Notes: generated by a model not told the origin, from the sequence alone. DNA of 64,000 nucleotides from Sphingomonas sp. (GCF_017745215.1 NZ_JAGHZV010000009.1:62001-126000); one strand, 5' to 3'. Shown: positions 25,165 to 34,495, counted from the first letter of the stretch. A program made the numbers and translations.

Positions 25165-25303
25165 TTTGGAAATGCGCCATTCAGCGCATTGCGGCACCAG
25201 CCCGCTCCCCCACCCGGCCTTCCAACGGCAGTATTCTATGGGAGGCCGGGTGGGGGGCGGGCTGGTGCCGTCTCGAAATGCGCTCTTCCGCGCATTTCCA
25301 AAC
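25165..25303. repeat. 139-bp near-perfect palindrome, second repeat family
   Basis: Left arm 25165-25220 (TTTGGAAATGCGC ... GCACCAGCCCGC ... CACCCGGCCT) is the reverse complement of the right arm 25243-25303, with a loop TCCAACGGCAGTATTC. Inside each arm is a smaller palindrome around GCGCATT. The sequence is unrelated to the REP-pair family and looks like a MITE-type or cruciform element. It fills most of the gap between the GIY-YIG gene and the next stop codon. Confidence 0.8.
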
Positions 25304-25326
25304 GGGCTCTAAGTGGTGACCGCCCC

Positions 25327-25740
25327 TCAGCGGTGCGCCGAGACCTCGACCACCAGCACGCGCGACACGCCCGGGTCCAGCTTGTGGAGCGTCTGCGTCA
25401 TCGCTGCGTCGAGCGCCTTGGCGTCGACCGCGCGCAGTGCCGACACTTCCAGCCGCGCGAACTCGATGCCCGCCGCGACCGCGCTCGCGCGCAGCGCCGG
25501 CATCGTGCCCTCGATCCGCTTGGCGGCCTCGGGGTTGGCCGCCTGGAGCACCAGCTTGAAGTGCAGCACGCCCGAGACCAGGCCGCTGTCGACCACCGGC
25601 ACGTCGACCTCGGTCATCGGCACGAGGTTGAGGCCCGCCGCAGCGTCGCCGCCGCCGCTTCCCCCGCCCGAGGCATAGGCGCCATTGCCCGGCAGCAATA
25701 CGGCCGAGGCAAGGAGCACGGCCGCCAGATGCAGTCGCAC
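25327..25740 (-). CDS. Secreted protein of unknown function, flagellar island
   Basis: From GTG 25740 the product has 137 residues with a clear signal peptide (MRLHLAAVLLASAVLLPGNG, cleavage near AYA-SG) and a Gly-rich linker. A domain follows with VPMTEVDVPVVDSGLVSGVL, FKLVLQAANPEAAKRIEG and a final VLVVEVSAHR. The arrangement (a beta strand, then long helix, then a terminal strand) is reminiscent of the periplasmic part of FliL, but similarity is too weak to name it. It is divergent from the genes at 25824-27985. Confidence 0.6.
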   Translation of the reverse strand: MRLHLAAVLLASAVLLPGNGAYASGGGSGGGDAAAGLNLVPMTEVDVPVVDSGLVSGVLHFKLVLQAANPEAAKRIEGTMPALRASAVAAGIEFARLEVSALRAVDAKALDAAMTQTLHKLDPGVSRVLVVEVSAHR

Positions 25741-25789
25741 AATCTGTCTCCACTTGTCCCTTGGGCCGGCCCGGCGCCGTCCCTTCCTT

Positions 25790-25796
25790 CTATAAT
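25790..25796 (+). promoter_or_regulatory. Putative -10 box (CTATAAT) before the 25824 gene
   Basis: CTTCTATAATAGAAGGAG carries the box, which is itself the centre of a short palindrome (TTCTATAATAGAA). It is 34 bases ahead of the TTG start at 25824. No ftr-like site is visible. Confidence 0.5.
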
Positions 25797-25823
25797 AGAA
25801 GGAGTGAGGGCCAGGAGGATCAT

Positions 25824-26159
25824 TTGAGCCACGATCAACGCCCCGCGCGGATGCGCGTGGTCGGCAATCAGGCGCAGCAGCAACAGCAGCAGCGCCGCAG
25901 CGACGATCCCAACGCACCCGGCCAGGCAGGCGCGGGGCAAGCCGGCGCGCCCGGAAAGGCCGGTGCCGCGGGGGCCGTCGCCAGGGGGGCCGCCGCCGGC
26001 AAGGGCGGCGCGGTCGCGGGCAAGGCCGGTGCCAAGGGCCAGGCCGCCGCTGCCGCCGCCTCGGGCGTGCCGCTGCTCGCGGTCGGCCTGTTCCTGCTCG
26101 CCTGCGCGGCGGGCGGGTTCGGCGCGCTCTACCTCCTTCGCATGCTCGGCGTCGCCTGA
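25824..26159 (+). CDS. Small Gly/Ala-rich membrane protein
   Basis: The TTG at 25824 is chosen because CCAGGAGG lies seven bases upstream and there is no in-frame ATG near it. The 111-residue protein has a basic Gln-rich start (QAQQQQQQRR), a long Gly/Ala/Lys-rich flexible segment, and one C-terminal membrane helix (VPLLAVGLFLLACAAGGFGA). This is the layout of a tail-anchored protein. No family is recognised. Its stop overlaps the next start (TGATG), so it is coupled to the 608-residue protein. Confidence 0.6.
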   Translation: MSHDQRPARMRVVGNQAQQQQQQRRSDDPNAPGQAGAGQAGAPGKAGAAGAVARGAAAGKGGAVAGKAGAKGQAAAAAASGVPLLAVGLFLLACAAGGFGALYLLRMLGVA

Positions 26160-27985
26160 TGCGCATGCTCCTGCTCGCCAGCGCCGCCGCCACCGCAGCG
26201 CATGCCGCCGCGCCCGCTCCGCAGCCGGCGTCCACGCCGGCGCCCGTCGTCTCGCCCACCCCGGGTCCGACGCCCTCGCCCGGCGCCAATTCCGAGGCTG
26301 CGGCGGACGACCAGCCGCACCTCCCGACCCTCCCGCCCTTCGCCGCGACGCTCGCGCAGATGGCGCCGATCGCCGGGCCCGGCGGCTGGCAGGGCACCAC
26401 CGGTACCCAGGCGTGGCACGCGCTCGCCACCGTCGCGCCCGACCAGCGCCAGGCGACCCGCTGGCGCTATGCCCTCGGCCTGATCGGCGGCGGCTTCGCG
26501 TCCGAAGCCTTGGGCGTGCTCGACGTGATGCTCGCCGACGAGGCCGACCTCGCGCTGGTGCCGAGCTTCCAGCTCGCGCGCGCCGCGACGCTGACGATGC
26601 TCGGCCGCGGCCGCGACGCCGCGCCGGTCCTCGCCGCCGACGGCCTTGCCGACAATCCCGAGGCCTGCGCCTGGCTGATCCGCGCCTTCATGGCCGCCGG
26701 CGCCGCGCAGGACGCGATGAACACGGTCAAATGCGCCCTGCCCGCGATCAACGCGCGCCAGGGCGCGGCCCGCAAGCCTTTCCTGATGGCCGCGATCAAG
26801 GCCGCGCTCGGCGCCGGCCAGAACAAGCAGGCGATCGCCTGGCTCGCGCTGGTGCCCGACCGCGACGGCGACGCGAACGTGCTGCGCGGCAAGGCGCTGC
26901 TCGCCAATGGCGACAAGGCCGCGGCGCGGCTGCGCTTCGAGCGCGCGGCGAAGGACAAGGATCCCGAGGTCCAGGCCGGCGGCCGGCTCGGCCTGGTCGA
27001 GACTGCGCTCGCCGCGAACCTGATCAAGCCCGAGGACGCGATCAACCAGCTCGAGGCGATCCGCTTCAGCTGGCGCGGCGGCGATGTCGAGGCGCAGGCG
27101 CTGCGCGACGAGCTCCGCCTCGCCACCGCGGCGAACGACTTGCCGGGCGAGCTCCGCGCGGGTTCGATCCTGTTCCGCTATTTTCCCGCGGGCCCCGACA
27201 CCGGGCCGATGATGGCGCAGCTTCAGCAGGCGCTGGTCGGCGCGCTCGCGCCCGGCAGCAAGGTGCCGCTCACCGACGCGGCCGGCCTCTATTGGGAATA
27301 TCGCGACCTGGGCCCGAGCGGCGCCGAGGGCGACGCGCTGGTGCTCCGCCTCGCCGATCAGCTCCAGCAGGCCGGGCTCTACGCCCGCGCCGCCGAGCTG
27401 CTCGGCTATCAGCTCGAGCAGCGCGCGAAGGACGTGGCGCAGGGCCCGCTCTCGGTGAAGGTCGCTGCGTTGGAGATCATGGCCGGACGGCCCGAGCGCG
27501 CGATCGACGCGCTGCGCACCACCGAGCAGCCGAGCTACACCGATCAGATGCGCTGGGACCGCAAGCGGATGGAAGCCGTCGCGCTCGCGCAGCTCGGCCG
27601 CACCGATGCGGCGCGCGCCGCGCTCGACGGGGTGCCCGATGCCGCCGCGGTGCGGGCGGAGATCTCGTGGCGCGCCAAGGACTGGAACGGCTTCGTCGCC
27701 GACAGCGAGGGCGCGTTGCCCGGCAAGGCGGTGAACGACGCGCAGCGCGCGATGGTGATCCGCCACGCGATCGCGCTGGCGATGCTCGGCCGCGAGGACA
27801 AGCTGCGCGTGCTCGGCGCGCGCTACGGCGGGGCGTTCGCTGGCCAGCAGGGCGAGGAAGCGTTCAAGATGCTCACCGCCGGCATGGGCGCGGTCGACCC
27901 GGGCAAGCTCGGTGCCGCGCTCGCGGCGCTGCCGGCGGCCAACCCGCCGGCCTCGATCGGCGACCTGCTCGACGCGGGGACCTGA
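26159..27985 (+). CDS. TPR-like alpha-solenoid protein, flagellar island
   Basis: The 608-residue product has a signal-like N-terminus (MRMLLLASAAATAAHAAAPA), a Pro-rich linker to about residue 45, and then a long run of helical pairs with TPR character, for example ARAATLTMLGRGRDAAPVLA, AARLRFERAAKDKDPEVQAG and ERAIDALRTTEQPSYTDQMR. It is predicted periplasmic. Comparable TPR proteins occur in alphaproteobacterial flagellar clusters, but I cannot assign a specific name. It is coupled to the membrane protein before it, suggesting a two-component envelope assembly. Confidence 0.6.
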   Translation: MRMLLLASAAATAAHAAAPAPQPASTPAPVVSPTPGPTPSPGANSEAAADDQPHLPTLPPFAATLAQMAPIAGPGGWQGTTGTQAWHALATVAPDQRQATRWRYALGLIGGGFASEALGVLDVMLADEADLALVPSFQLARAATLTMLGRGRDAAPVLAADGLADNPEACAWLIRAFMAAGAAQDAMNTVKCALPAINARQGAARKPFLMAAIKAALGAGQNKQAIAWLALVPDRDGDANVLRGKALLANGDKAAARLRFERAAKDKDPEVQAGGRLGLVETALAANLIKPEDAINQLEAIRFSWRGGDVEAQALRDELRLATAANDLPGELRAGSILFRYFPAGPDTGPMMAQLQQALVGALAPGSKVPLTDAAGLYWEYRDLGPSGAEGDALVLRLADQLQQAGLYARAAELLGYQLEQRAKDVAQGPLSVKVAALEIMAGRPERAIDALRTTEQPSYTDQMRWDRKRMEAVALAQLGRTDAARAALDGVPDAAAVRAEISWRAKDWNGFVADSEGALPGKAVNDAQRAMVIRHAIALAMLGREDKLRVLGARYGGAFAGQQGEEAFKMLTAGMGAVDPGKLGAALAALPAANPPASIGDLLDAGT

Positions 27986-28021
27986 GGGTCCCCGCTGACT
28001 CACACTTTCAGCGAACCAGAA

Positions 28022-28104
28022 ACGTCATCCCGGCGAAAGCCGGGACCCAGGGCCAAGCAAGACGTCGCTTGTGGCCCTGGGTCCCGGCTTTCGCCGGGAT
28101 GACG
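28022..28104. repeat. REP-pair (REPIN-like) element, copy H
   Basis: The arms are ACGTCATCCCGGCGAAAGCC and its complement, with centre AAGCAAGACGTCGCTTGT. It lies between the convergent TPR-like gene and flgL. Confidence 0.95.
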
Positions 28105-28136
28105 ACTTGTAGGATCGAGCGTCGGCTTCCCGCGCC

Positions 28137-29045
28137 TCAGCGCAGGAAGTTCACCAGGCTCAGGCTGCTCAGCTGCGAGAACACCGAATAGCTCGCCTCG
28201 AGCACGGTCTTCTGCTGCGCGAGGTCGATCGCGACCTGGCCCAGGTCGGCATCCTCATTGTCCTGGATCACCTGGTTGAGCAGCGTGGTGCGCTTGTCGC
28301 CGCGCTCGGTGAGCGTCTCGATCTGCGACTGGTTGTGGCCGTTGCTGGCGTTGGCGGTGGCGATGTCCGCGATGCCCGGGTCGAGCTGCGCGACGGCCTG
28401 CTTGAGCGCGTCGAGCTGCGCCGCCGTCGGCTGCGCCCCGATCGCCCCGCCCTGCGCGAGCGTCTGGAACGCCGAATAGAGGTTCTTGCCGAGATCGCTC
28501 GCCCCGATTCCATACGTCATGTCGGTGTGCTCGGCGACACGCGCAGTCGAGCGGATGTTGTCGTCGCTGAAGGCTGACGACGCAGGCATGGTCGCGGCGT
28601 CGGCGAGCTTGGTCGGCGCGAACGGCGGGTTGCTCTGCGAGCCGCTGAACAGAGGCACGCCGCCTTCCGACGCGTTGAGCGTGGTGCGCAGCTGCTGGAA
28701 CGCGCCCTCGATCGTCTCCTGCAGGCCGGAGCTGTCGCCGGTGCCGATCACGGTCATGATCCGCTGCTTCAGGTCGGTGATCGAGTCCTGGAGGCCCTCG
28801 ATATTGCCCTGGTAGAGGTCGAGCGTGGTGCCCACGCGCTTGCTCACCGCCGAATTGGCTTCCTGGCGCGCGAGCATCGTGTGCGCCGAAAGGTTGCGCA
28901 CCGCCTCGGTGCCGAGATCGGCGAAGTCCGACGCCTTCTTGCCGGTATCGAGCTGCGCCTGGGTGTTGGCGAGGTTGGTCTGCGCGCGCGAAATGGCCTG
29001 GGCCATCGTACGCTGGAGCGGAATGGTTGCGACGCGATCGAACAT
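28137..29045 (-). CDS. flgL: FlgL, hook-filament junction protein
   Basis: The start is ATG 29045, preceded by GAGGGAG; an in-frame TTG at 29060 would lie before the ribosome site. The 302-residue protein shows a flagellin-like N-terminal helix (MFDRVATIPLQRTMAQAISR then AQTNLANTQAQLDTGKKASD) and C-terminal helix (VAIDLAQQKTVLEASYSVFS QLSSLSLVNFL). FlgL joins filament to hook distal to FlgK. It follows flgK by 11 bp. Confidence 0.92.
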   Translation of the reverse strand: MFDRVATIPLQRTMAQAISRAQTNLANTQAQLDTGKKASDFADLGTEAVRNLSAHTMLARQEANSAVSKRVGTTLDLYQGNIEGLQDSITDLKQRIMTVIGTGDSSGLQETIEGAFQQLRTTLNASEGGVPLFSGSQSNPPFAPTKLADAATMPASSAFSDDNIRSTARVAEHTDMTYGIGASDLGKNLYSAFQTLAQGGAIGAQPTAAQLDALKQAVAQLDPGIADIATANASNGHNQSQIETLTERGDKRTTLLNQVIQDNEDADLGQVAIDLAQQKTVLEASYSVFSQLSSLSLVNFLR

Positions 29046-29056
29046 GTCTTGCTCCC

Positions 29057-31156
29057 TCAATTCACCATCGCCAGCAGCGAATCGTACATTTGCGTGGCGG
29101 TCGAGATCACCCGCGCCGCCGCGGAATAGCTGTTCTGGAGCACGACCATCTGGGCGAGCTCCTCGTCGATGTTGACGCCCGAGAAGCTGTCGCGCCGGTT
29201 CACGGCGTCGTCGAGCCGCGCCGAGCTGTCGCTCTTGCTGTCCTTCGCCTGGCTCGCCTCGAGTCCGGTCTTGCCGAGCAGGCCGGCAGTGAAGCGCTCG
29301 ACCGTGGTGACGCCGTCCTTGCCGAGATCGACCGTGGCGGCGAGCTTGTCGACGAAGCCGGTAGCGCCGCGCGTGTCGTTCGCGCCGACCGCCTTGGTGC
29401 CGATCGCGGCACTGTCCTGGAACTGTGCCAGCGGCAGCTTCGAGGAGTCGCCGTTGATGTCCTGGCGCACCTGCGCGCTGTCGAGCCCGCTCGACGCGCC
29501 GGTGAGCCCCATCAGGTCGGAAAGCGACCGGCCGGTGCTGCTGCGCTCGGTCGAATCGACCGGTGTCGAGAGCACGGCACCGCTGACGCTCGCCGCCGGC
29601 GTGAAACGCATCCGCCCGCTGGTATCGAGCGAGAAGCTGCCGAAGCTGCCGAGCGGGCTGCCGTTCAGGCTGTTGACGATGTCGCCGAAGGTGCCGCCGG
29701 TCGTCGGCTGCAGCGTGTAGCTGCCGAGCTTGCGCCCGGTCGAATCGCGCAGCACGAATTGGGTGGTCTCGCCGGTGGTGAAGCCGTGCGGATCGCTGGT
29801 GTTGAAGCCCGAGGGCACCAGCGTGCTGGTGTCGCTGCGCACCACGTCGTTGAGCCCGAAATATTGCGAGACGCCCGCGCCGGCGCGCGCGCTGGGCGCA
29901 TTGGCATCCTGTGCGACGACGACGCCGTTGCCGCTGCTGGCGGCCGAGATGCTCAGCGTCCCGTTGGTGAAGCTCGCGGTCGCCGTACCGCCCAGGCCGG
30001 CGTTGATCGCATTGACCATGTCGTCCACCGTCGCGGTCGGGCCGAGCGCATCGAAGTCGACGCTGGTCTTGGCAACGAGCGTGCCGTCGGCCTGGGTGAC
30101 CGCGAAGGTCGCCTTGCCGGTGAAGCCCAGCCGGTCGCTGCCGGTCAGACCGGTCGAGCGGCCGGTGAGCGTGTTGGGGGGCGGCGCGGTGGTGTTGGCG
30201 TTCGACGCCGCGTTGAGCGACTCGGCGAGCGCGGTGAAGGCGACGCCCAGCTGCTCGCTGAACTGCGGCAGCGCGCGGTCGCGCAAGTCGAGCAGCCCGC
30301 CCAGCTTGCCGCCCACCGCGGCGGAATCGATCTTGTCGCCCGTCGCAGCGCCCGGCGAACCGTCGGCGTTGGCGAAGCGGATATCGATGTCGGGATAGGT
30401 CGCCTGGTCGACGCCCTGGCCCGGCGGCGTGTAGGAGAGCTGGCGCAGCCGTTTGTCGAGCAGCACCTGCCCGTTCGCGCTGTCGATCGTCACGCGGCCG
30501 TCCGACTGGTCGCGCACGGTGACTGCCATCAGCCCGCTGAGTTCCTGGATCGCGCTCATTCGCTGGCCGATCGCGCCATTGGCGCTGGCATTGCCGCCAC
30601 CCGACTTGACGATCGTGTTGTTGAGGTCGTTGATCCGCTGGAGCAGGCTGTTGACCTTGTCGACGGTGAAGCCGACTTCGGATTCGACGTCGCTGCGCAG
30701 CGAGCTGACGTCGCCCTTGAGCTGCTGGAGCGAGTTGATGCCGTCCTGCACGTCGGCGGTGAACTGCGCGACGGTCTGGGCGTTGCCGCCCGCGCCGGTC
30801 ATCGCAGTGGCCGAAGCCGTGATCGCGTCGAGCCGCGCCGGCAGTCCGGTCTTGGAGCCGGGCTCGCCGAGCAGCGCCTGGAGGCGGTCGAGATAGGAGG
30901 ACTGGACGTCGGCGCGCCCCGAATCCCCGGCGCGGCGGTAGACCGTCGCTTCGAGGAACCGGTCGGCCACGCGGGTCGGCTCGCCCACGACCACGCCGTT
31001 CACCTGCCCCCCGGTCACCGAGGTCGAGAGACTGACGCGCTCGCGGGCGTAACCCGCCGTGTTGACGTTCGCGATGTTGTTCGAGACCGAGCGGAGCCCT
31101 GCCTGCGCGGCGGCCAGTCCGCTGACCGCCGACGAGAGGATGTCGTTGAGCGCCAT
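29057..31156 (-). CDS. flgK: FlgK, hook-associated protein 1
   Basis: The 699-residue protein is longer than enterobacterial FlgK (about 550), owing to a large variable central region. N-terminal ALNDILSSAVSGLAAAQAGL and VSNNIANVNTAGYARERVSL and C-terminal FSGVNIDEELAQMVVLQNSY are diagnostic. It forms the proximal hook-filament junction after export with the FlgN chaperone. It is followed directly by flgL and lies 50 bp behind flgE, so flgE-flgK-flgL may share a transcript. Confidence 0.95.
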   Translation of the reverse strand: MALNDILSSAVSGLAAAQAGLRSVSNNIANVNTAGYARERVSLSTSVTGGQVNGVVVGEPTRVADRFLEATVYRRAGDSGRADVQSSYLDRLQALLGEPGSKTGLPARLDAITASATAMTGAGGNAQTVAQFTADVQDGINSLQQLKGDVSSLRSDVESEVGFTVDKVNSLLQRINDLNNTIVKSGGGNASANGAIGQRMSAIQELSGLMAVTVRDQSDGRVTIDSANGQVLLDKRLRQLSYTPPGQGVDQATYPDIDIRFANADGSPGAATGDKIDSAAVGGKLGGLLDLRDRALPQFSEQLGVAFTALAESLNAASNANTTAPPPNTLTGRSTGLTGSDRLGFTGKATFAVTQADGTLVAKTSVDFDALGPTATVDDMVNAINAGLGGTATASFTNGTLSISAASSGNGVVVAQDANAPSARAGAGVSQYFGLNDVVRSDTSTLVPSGFNTSDPHGFTTGETTQFVLRDSTGRKLGSYTLQPTTGGTFGDIVNSLNGSPLGSFGSFSLDTSGRMRFTPAASVSGAVLSTPVDSTERSSTGRSLSDLMGLTGASSGLDSAQVRQDINGDSSKLPLAQFQDSAAIGTKAVGANDTRGATGFVDKLAATVDLGKDGVTTVERFTAGLLGKTGLEASQAKDSKSDSSARLDDAVNRRDSFSGVNIDEELAQMVVLQNSYSAAARVISTATQMYDSLLAMVN

Positions 31157-31206
31157 AACCCGGTCCCGTACCCCTTGCTTCCGTTCTTACGCCGTCATCG
31201 TCGAGA

Positions 31207-32514
31207 TCAGCGCTTCAGATCGCTGACTTCGCGCAGCATGTCGTCCACCGTGGTGATGATCTTCGACGAGGCGCTGTAGGCGCGCTGGAAGCGGATCATG
31301 TTGGTGAACTCGCCGGCGAGGTCGACCGTCGACGCCTCGAGCGAATTGGCGGCGATGCTGCCCGCACCCAGCGCGCCCGGCGGGTTCAGCGTCATGCTGC
31401 CCGAGGACTGGCTGGACGAGTAGCTGTTGCCGGAGAGGCGGGTAAGGCCGTCGGGGTTCTGGCAAGTCGCGATCGGCAGCTGGTAGACCGCGCGAGTCGA
31501 ACCGTCGTCGAAGATCGCGTTGACGCGGCCGGTCTTGGTGATCTCGACCGACGAGAGGTTGCCGAGCATGCCGCCGTCGACGTTCGACGAGATCAGCGCG
31601 CTCTCGCTGCCGAACTGGGTGACGCCGTCGATGCCGTCGTCCGAGCCCATGGCGAGGTTGATCGGAACCGACGCCGCGTTGTTCGTCCACGCCGGGGTCA
31701 GCGGGTTGAACAGCGCCGCGGTCGAGCCGGCCTTGTCGAGGCTGCCGTCGGGGTTGAACTTGAGCGTGCCGCTGGCGAGCAGGCCGCCGGTGGCGGTCAC
31801 GTCGCTGGCGGGAGTCGCGTAGATTTCGGTCGACCAGCTGTTCGCACCCGTCTTGAGGTACGACATGGTGATCCGGTGCGAGCTGCCCTGCGCGTCATAG
31901 ACGTCGAACGAGCGGCTGAAGTTCGGATCCACCGCGCCCGAGGCCATGTCGCCGGCCGTGTAGGCGGGCGTGCCGCTGTAGGTCGTTTCCGACGACTTGA
32001 GGTTGGCGCGCACCTGGATGCGCGTCGTGGGCGAGGCCGTGCCGGTCAGGTCGCTCAGGCGCACGGGCTCGAGCTGGTTGAGGTTGCCGGTGTTGGTGTA
32101 GTTGCCCGAATTGTCGAGGCGCCAGCCGTAGAGGTAGAGGCCCGCGGCGTTGCGCAGATAGCCTTCCTGGTCGGGCTTGAAATTGCCCGCGCGGGTGTAG
32201 GCGACGTCACCGTTGCCGCCCGGGAGGGTGCGAGTCACGAAGAAGCCGCCGCCGTCGATCGCGAGGTCGGTGTTCGAGGACGAAGCCTGGAGCAGGCCCT
32301 GGCGCGCGATCTGCGACACCGAGACGGCGCGCACGCCGCCGGCCGAATAGGAGCCGCCGGCGTTGCCGTCGGTCACGAGGGTGGCGAACTGGGCCTCGGT
32401 GCCCTTGTAGCCGACCGTGTTGATGTTGGTGATGTTGTCGGCGACCGTCGCCATTGCGCTCGCATGCGCGTTCAGACCGGACACGCCGGCATAGAGAGCG
32501 GAATAAAGGCTCAA
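31207..32514 (-). CDS. flgE: FlgE, flagellar hook protein
   Basis: The start is TTG 32514 with GGAGTAG upstream, giving 435 residues. The N-terminus SLYSALYAGVSGLNAHASAM then VADNITNINTVGYKGTEAQF and the C-terminus ANSLEASTVDLAGEFTNMIR followed by FQRAYSASSKIITTVDDML are hallmarks of FlgE. Central Thr/Ser/Asn-rich domains form the hook surface. It is divergent from flbT across a 250-bp regulatory gap. Confidence 0.95.
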   Translation of the reverse strand: MSLYSALYAGVSGLNAHASAMATVADNITNINTVGYKGTEAQFATLVTDGNAGGSYSAGGVRAVSVSQIARQGLLQASSSNTDLAIDGGGFFVTRTLPGGNGDVAYTRAGNFKPDQEGYLRNAAGLYLYGWRLDNSGNYTNTGNLNQLEPVRLSDLTGTASPTTRIQVRANLKSSETTYSGTPAYTAGDMASGAVDPNFSRSFDVYDAQGSSHRITMSYLKTGANSWSTEIYATPASDVTATGGLLASGTLKFNPDGSLDKAGSTAALFNPLTPAWTNNAASVPINLAMGSDDGIDGVTQFGSESALISSNVDGGMLGNLSSVEITKTGRVNAIFDDGSTRAVYQLPIATCQNPDGLTRLSGNSYSSSQSSGSMTLNPPGALGAGSIAANSLEASTVDLAGEFTNMIRFQRAYSASSKIITTVDDMLREVSDLKR

Positions 32515-32574
32515 GGCTGCTACTCCAAAGGGGCCCCGCGGCGATCCGCGAAGCTATCCCTTGCATTGTAGGAG

Positions 32575-32581
32575 GCGCGCC
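32575..32581 (-). promoter_or_regulatory. Putative -10 box (CTACAAT) before flgE
   Basis: The minus strand reads GCCTCCTACAATGCAAGGG, a one-base variant of the CTATAAT box, about 60 bases upstream of the flgE TTG. Confidence 0.35.
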
Positions 32582-32683
32582 AACCCGGCCCAACTTGGAT
32601 CAGGAAAACTACGGGGCCGGAATTAGTTTGGCGTGATTCCCGTGCCTTCCCAAACCCCAGCCGTGGTGTGAGCAGCGACGAAC

Positions 32684-32734
32684 CCGGCAATTTTTGCCCA
32701 GTCGGCACATTCTGCCCGTGCGGCCTTCTATAAT
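32684..32734 (+). promoter_or_regulatory. flbT promoter: two ftr-like palindromes and a CTATAAT box
   Basis: CCGGCAATTTTTGCC (32684-32698) and CGGCACATTCTGCCC (32703-32717) stand in tandem, 19 bases apart centre to centre, ahead of CTATAAT (32728-32734). The second overlaps the -35 position. This is the best candidate in the window for cooperative FlbD binding. Confidence 0.55.
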
Positions 32735-32763
32735 GCGTGAAAGTGCAACGAAAGGTTCGTTCC

Positions 32764-33156
32764 ATGCTCCGCATTACCCTTCGCGACGGCGAGAAGGCGA
32801 TCGTCAACGGTGCCGTGCTCCGCGCCGTCGGCCGCACGCAGATCCTCGTCGAGAACAAGGTCTCGATCCTGCGCGGGCGCGAGATCATGCGCCCCGAAGA
32901 GGCCACCTCGCCTGCGCGCCAGCTCTATTTCTCGACCATGCTCGCCTATATCGATCCGGCCGGCCGCGATGCGCACCAGGAGCGCGTCGTCGCGCTGCTC
33001 GGAGCGCTCGTTGGGGGTCTTGCCGACCCCGAGGCGAAGGCGAGCTGCATCCAGTTCGCGACGAACATCGCGCACGGCGACTATTACCGCGCCCTCGCGG
33101 ACGCGCGCGCGATCATCGCGCAGGAAGAAGCCGCCGGCGAAGTCCAGGCGGCCTGA
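32764..33156 (+). CDS. flbT: FlbT, flagellin translation regulator
   Basis: The start is ATG 32764 (MLRITLRDGEKAIVNGAVLR), the conserved FlbT N-terminus; an in-frame GTG 27 bases upstream is not needed. The 130-residue protein has the family block ARQLYFSTMLAYIDPAG and a helical C-terminus. In Caulobacter FlbT binds the 5' leader of flagellin mRNA and destabilises it until the hook is complete. Its usual partner flaF is not adjacent. Here flbT leads the fliI-fliJ operon. Confidence 0.88.
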   Translation: MLRITLRDGEKAIVNGAVLRAVGRTQILVENKVSILRGREIMRPEEATSPARQLYFSTMLAYIDPAGRDAHQERVVALLGALVGGLADPEAKASCIQFATNIAHGDYYRALADARAIIAQEEAAGEVQAA

Positions 33157-33169
33157 GGGAGCAGCTCCC

Positions 33170-34495
33170 GTGCAGACGCTCGAGAGCGCCGCGCGTGCGA
33201 TCCGCACGATGCCCGCCGACCGCCGCTTCGGTCGTGTCGTCGCCGTCCGCGGCGGCGTGATCGAAGTCGAGGGGCTGATGGGCGCCGCGCAGATCGGCAG
33301 CCGCGTCGACATCGTCACCGGCGACAATCGCGTGCTCTGCGAAGTCGCGGCGCTCGACCGCGAAGTCGCGCTCTGCCTGCCGCTCACCGACCCCTATGGC
33401 ATCGGCCTCGGCGCGACCGCCGAGCTGGGCGCCGGCGCGCTCGTCGTGCGCCCCAGCCAGGCGTGGCTCGGCCGGATGGTCGACGGCCTGGGCAATCCGA
33501 TCGACGGGCTCGGCCCGCTTCCCAACGGCGCGAGCCACTGCCTGATCAAGGCGCCCCCGCCCGCCGCCGCCAACCGCGCGCGCGTCGCCGAGCGCGTCGA
33601 GACCAGCGTGCGCACGCTCGACCTGTTCGTGCCGCTGTGCCGCGGCCAGCGGCTCGGCCTGTTCGCCGGCTCGGGCGTCGGCAAGTCCGTCCTGCTCTCG
33701 ATGCTCGCGCGCTGGACCGACTGCGACGTCGCAGTGATCGGCCTGATCGGCGAGCGCGGCCGCGAGGTCCAGGAATTCATCGAGGACGACCTGGGGCCCG
33801 AGGGCATGGCGCGCTCGGTCGTGGTCGTCGCCACATCGGACGAGCCTGCGCTGATGCGCCGCCAGGCCGCCTGGACCACCATGGCGATCGCCGAGCATTT
33901 CCGCGACCAGGGGCTCAACGTCCTCTGCCTGATGGACTCGGTCACGCGCTTCGCGATGGCGCAGCGCGAGATCGGCCTCGCCGCGGGCGAACCGCCGGCG
34001 ACCAAGGGCTATACCCCCACCGTCTTCGCCGAGCTGCCCCGGCTGCTCGAGCGCGCCGGACCCGGCCTGCCCGGCCAGGGCATGATCACCGGCCTCTTCA
34101 CCGTGCTTGTCGACGGCGACGACCACAATGAGCCCGTCGCCGACGCGGTGCGCGGCATCCTCGACGGCCACGTCGTGATGCGCCGCGCTATCGCCGAGCG
34201 CGGCCGCTATCCCGCGATCGACATCCTGAAGTCGGTCTCGCGGACGCTGCCGCATTGCATGGACGACGAACAGAACCGGATCCGCCTCGCCGCGCGCAAG
34301 CTGCTCGCGACCTATGCGGACATGGAGGAGATGGTCCGTCTCGGCGCCTACAAGGCCGGGTCGAACCCGGAAGTCGATCGCGCGGTGGCACTCGCGCCGC
34401 AGATCGAGCTTCTGCTGAACCAAGGGAAGGACGACCGCGGGAGTGCTGACGCAGCCTTCGCCGCGCTCGCCGAAATCGTGGAGACAGTTGAATGA
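33170..34495 (+). CDS. fliI: FliI, flagellar export ATPase
   Basis: The start is GTG 33170 with GAGGGAGCAG upstream, 13 bp after flbT. The 441-residue protein contains Walker A AGSGVGKS (166-173), the Walker B region (VLCLMDSVTRFAMAQREIGL, with D of LMDS), and the export-ATPase block GEPPATKGYTPTVFAELPRL. FliI hydrolyses ATP as a hexamer at the base of the flagellum to assist export. It overlaps fliJ by four bases. Confidence 0.95.
   Translation: MQTLESAARAIRTMPADRRFGRVVAVRGGVIEVEGLMGAAQIGSRVDIVTGDNRVLCEVAALDREVALCLPLTDPYGIGLGATAELGAGALVVRPSQAWLGRMVDGLGNPIDGLGPLPNGASHCLIKAPPPAAANRARVAERVETSVRTLDLFVPLCRGQRLGLFAGSGVGKSVLLSMLARWTDCDVAVIGLIGERGREVQEFIEDDLGPEGMARSVVVVATSDEPALMRRQAAWTTMAIAEHFRDQGLNVLCLMDSVTRFAMAQREIGLAAGEPPATKGYTPTVFAELPRLLERAGPGLPGQGMITGLFTVLVDGDDHNEPVADAVRGILDGHVVMRRAIAERGRYPAIDILKSVSRTLPHCMDDEQNRIRLAARKLLATYADMEEMVRLGAYKAGSNPEVDRAVALAPQIELLLNQGKDDRGSADAAFAALAEIVETVE

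Noticed and set aside
29027..31279. 750-codon plus-strand frame antisense to flgK
   Set aside because: Antisense shadow of a clear flgK gene; no motif, no ribosome site.
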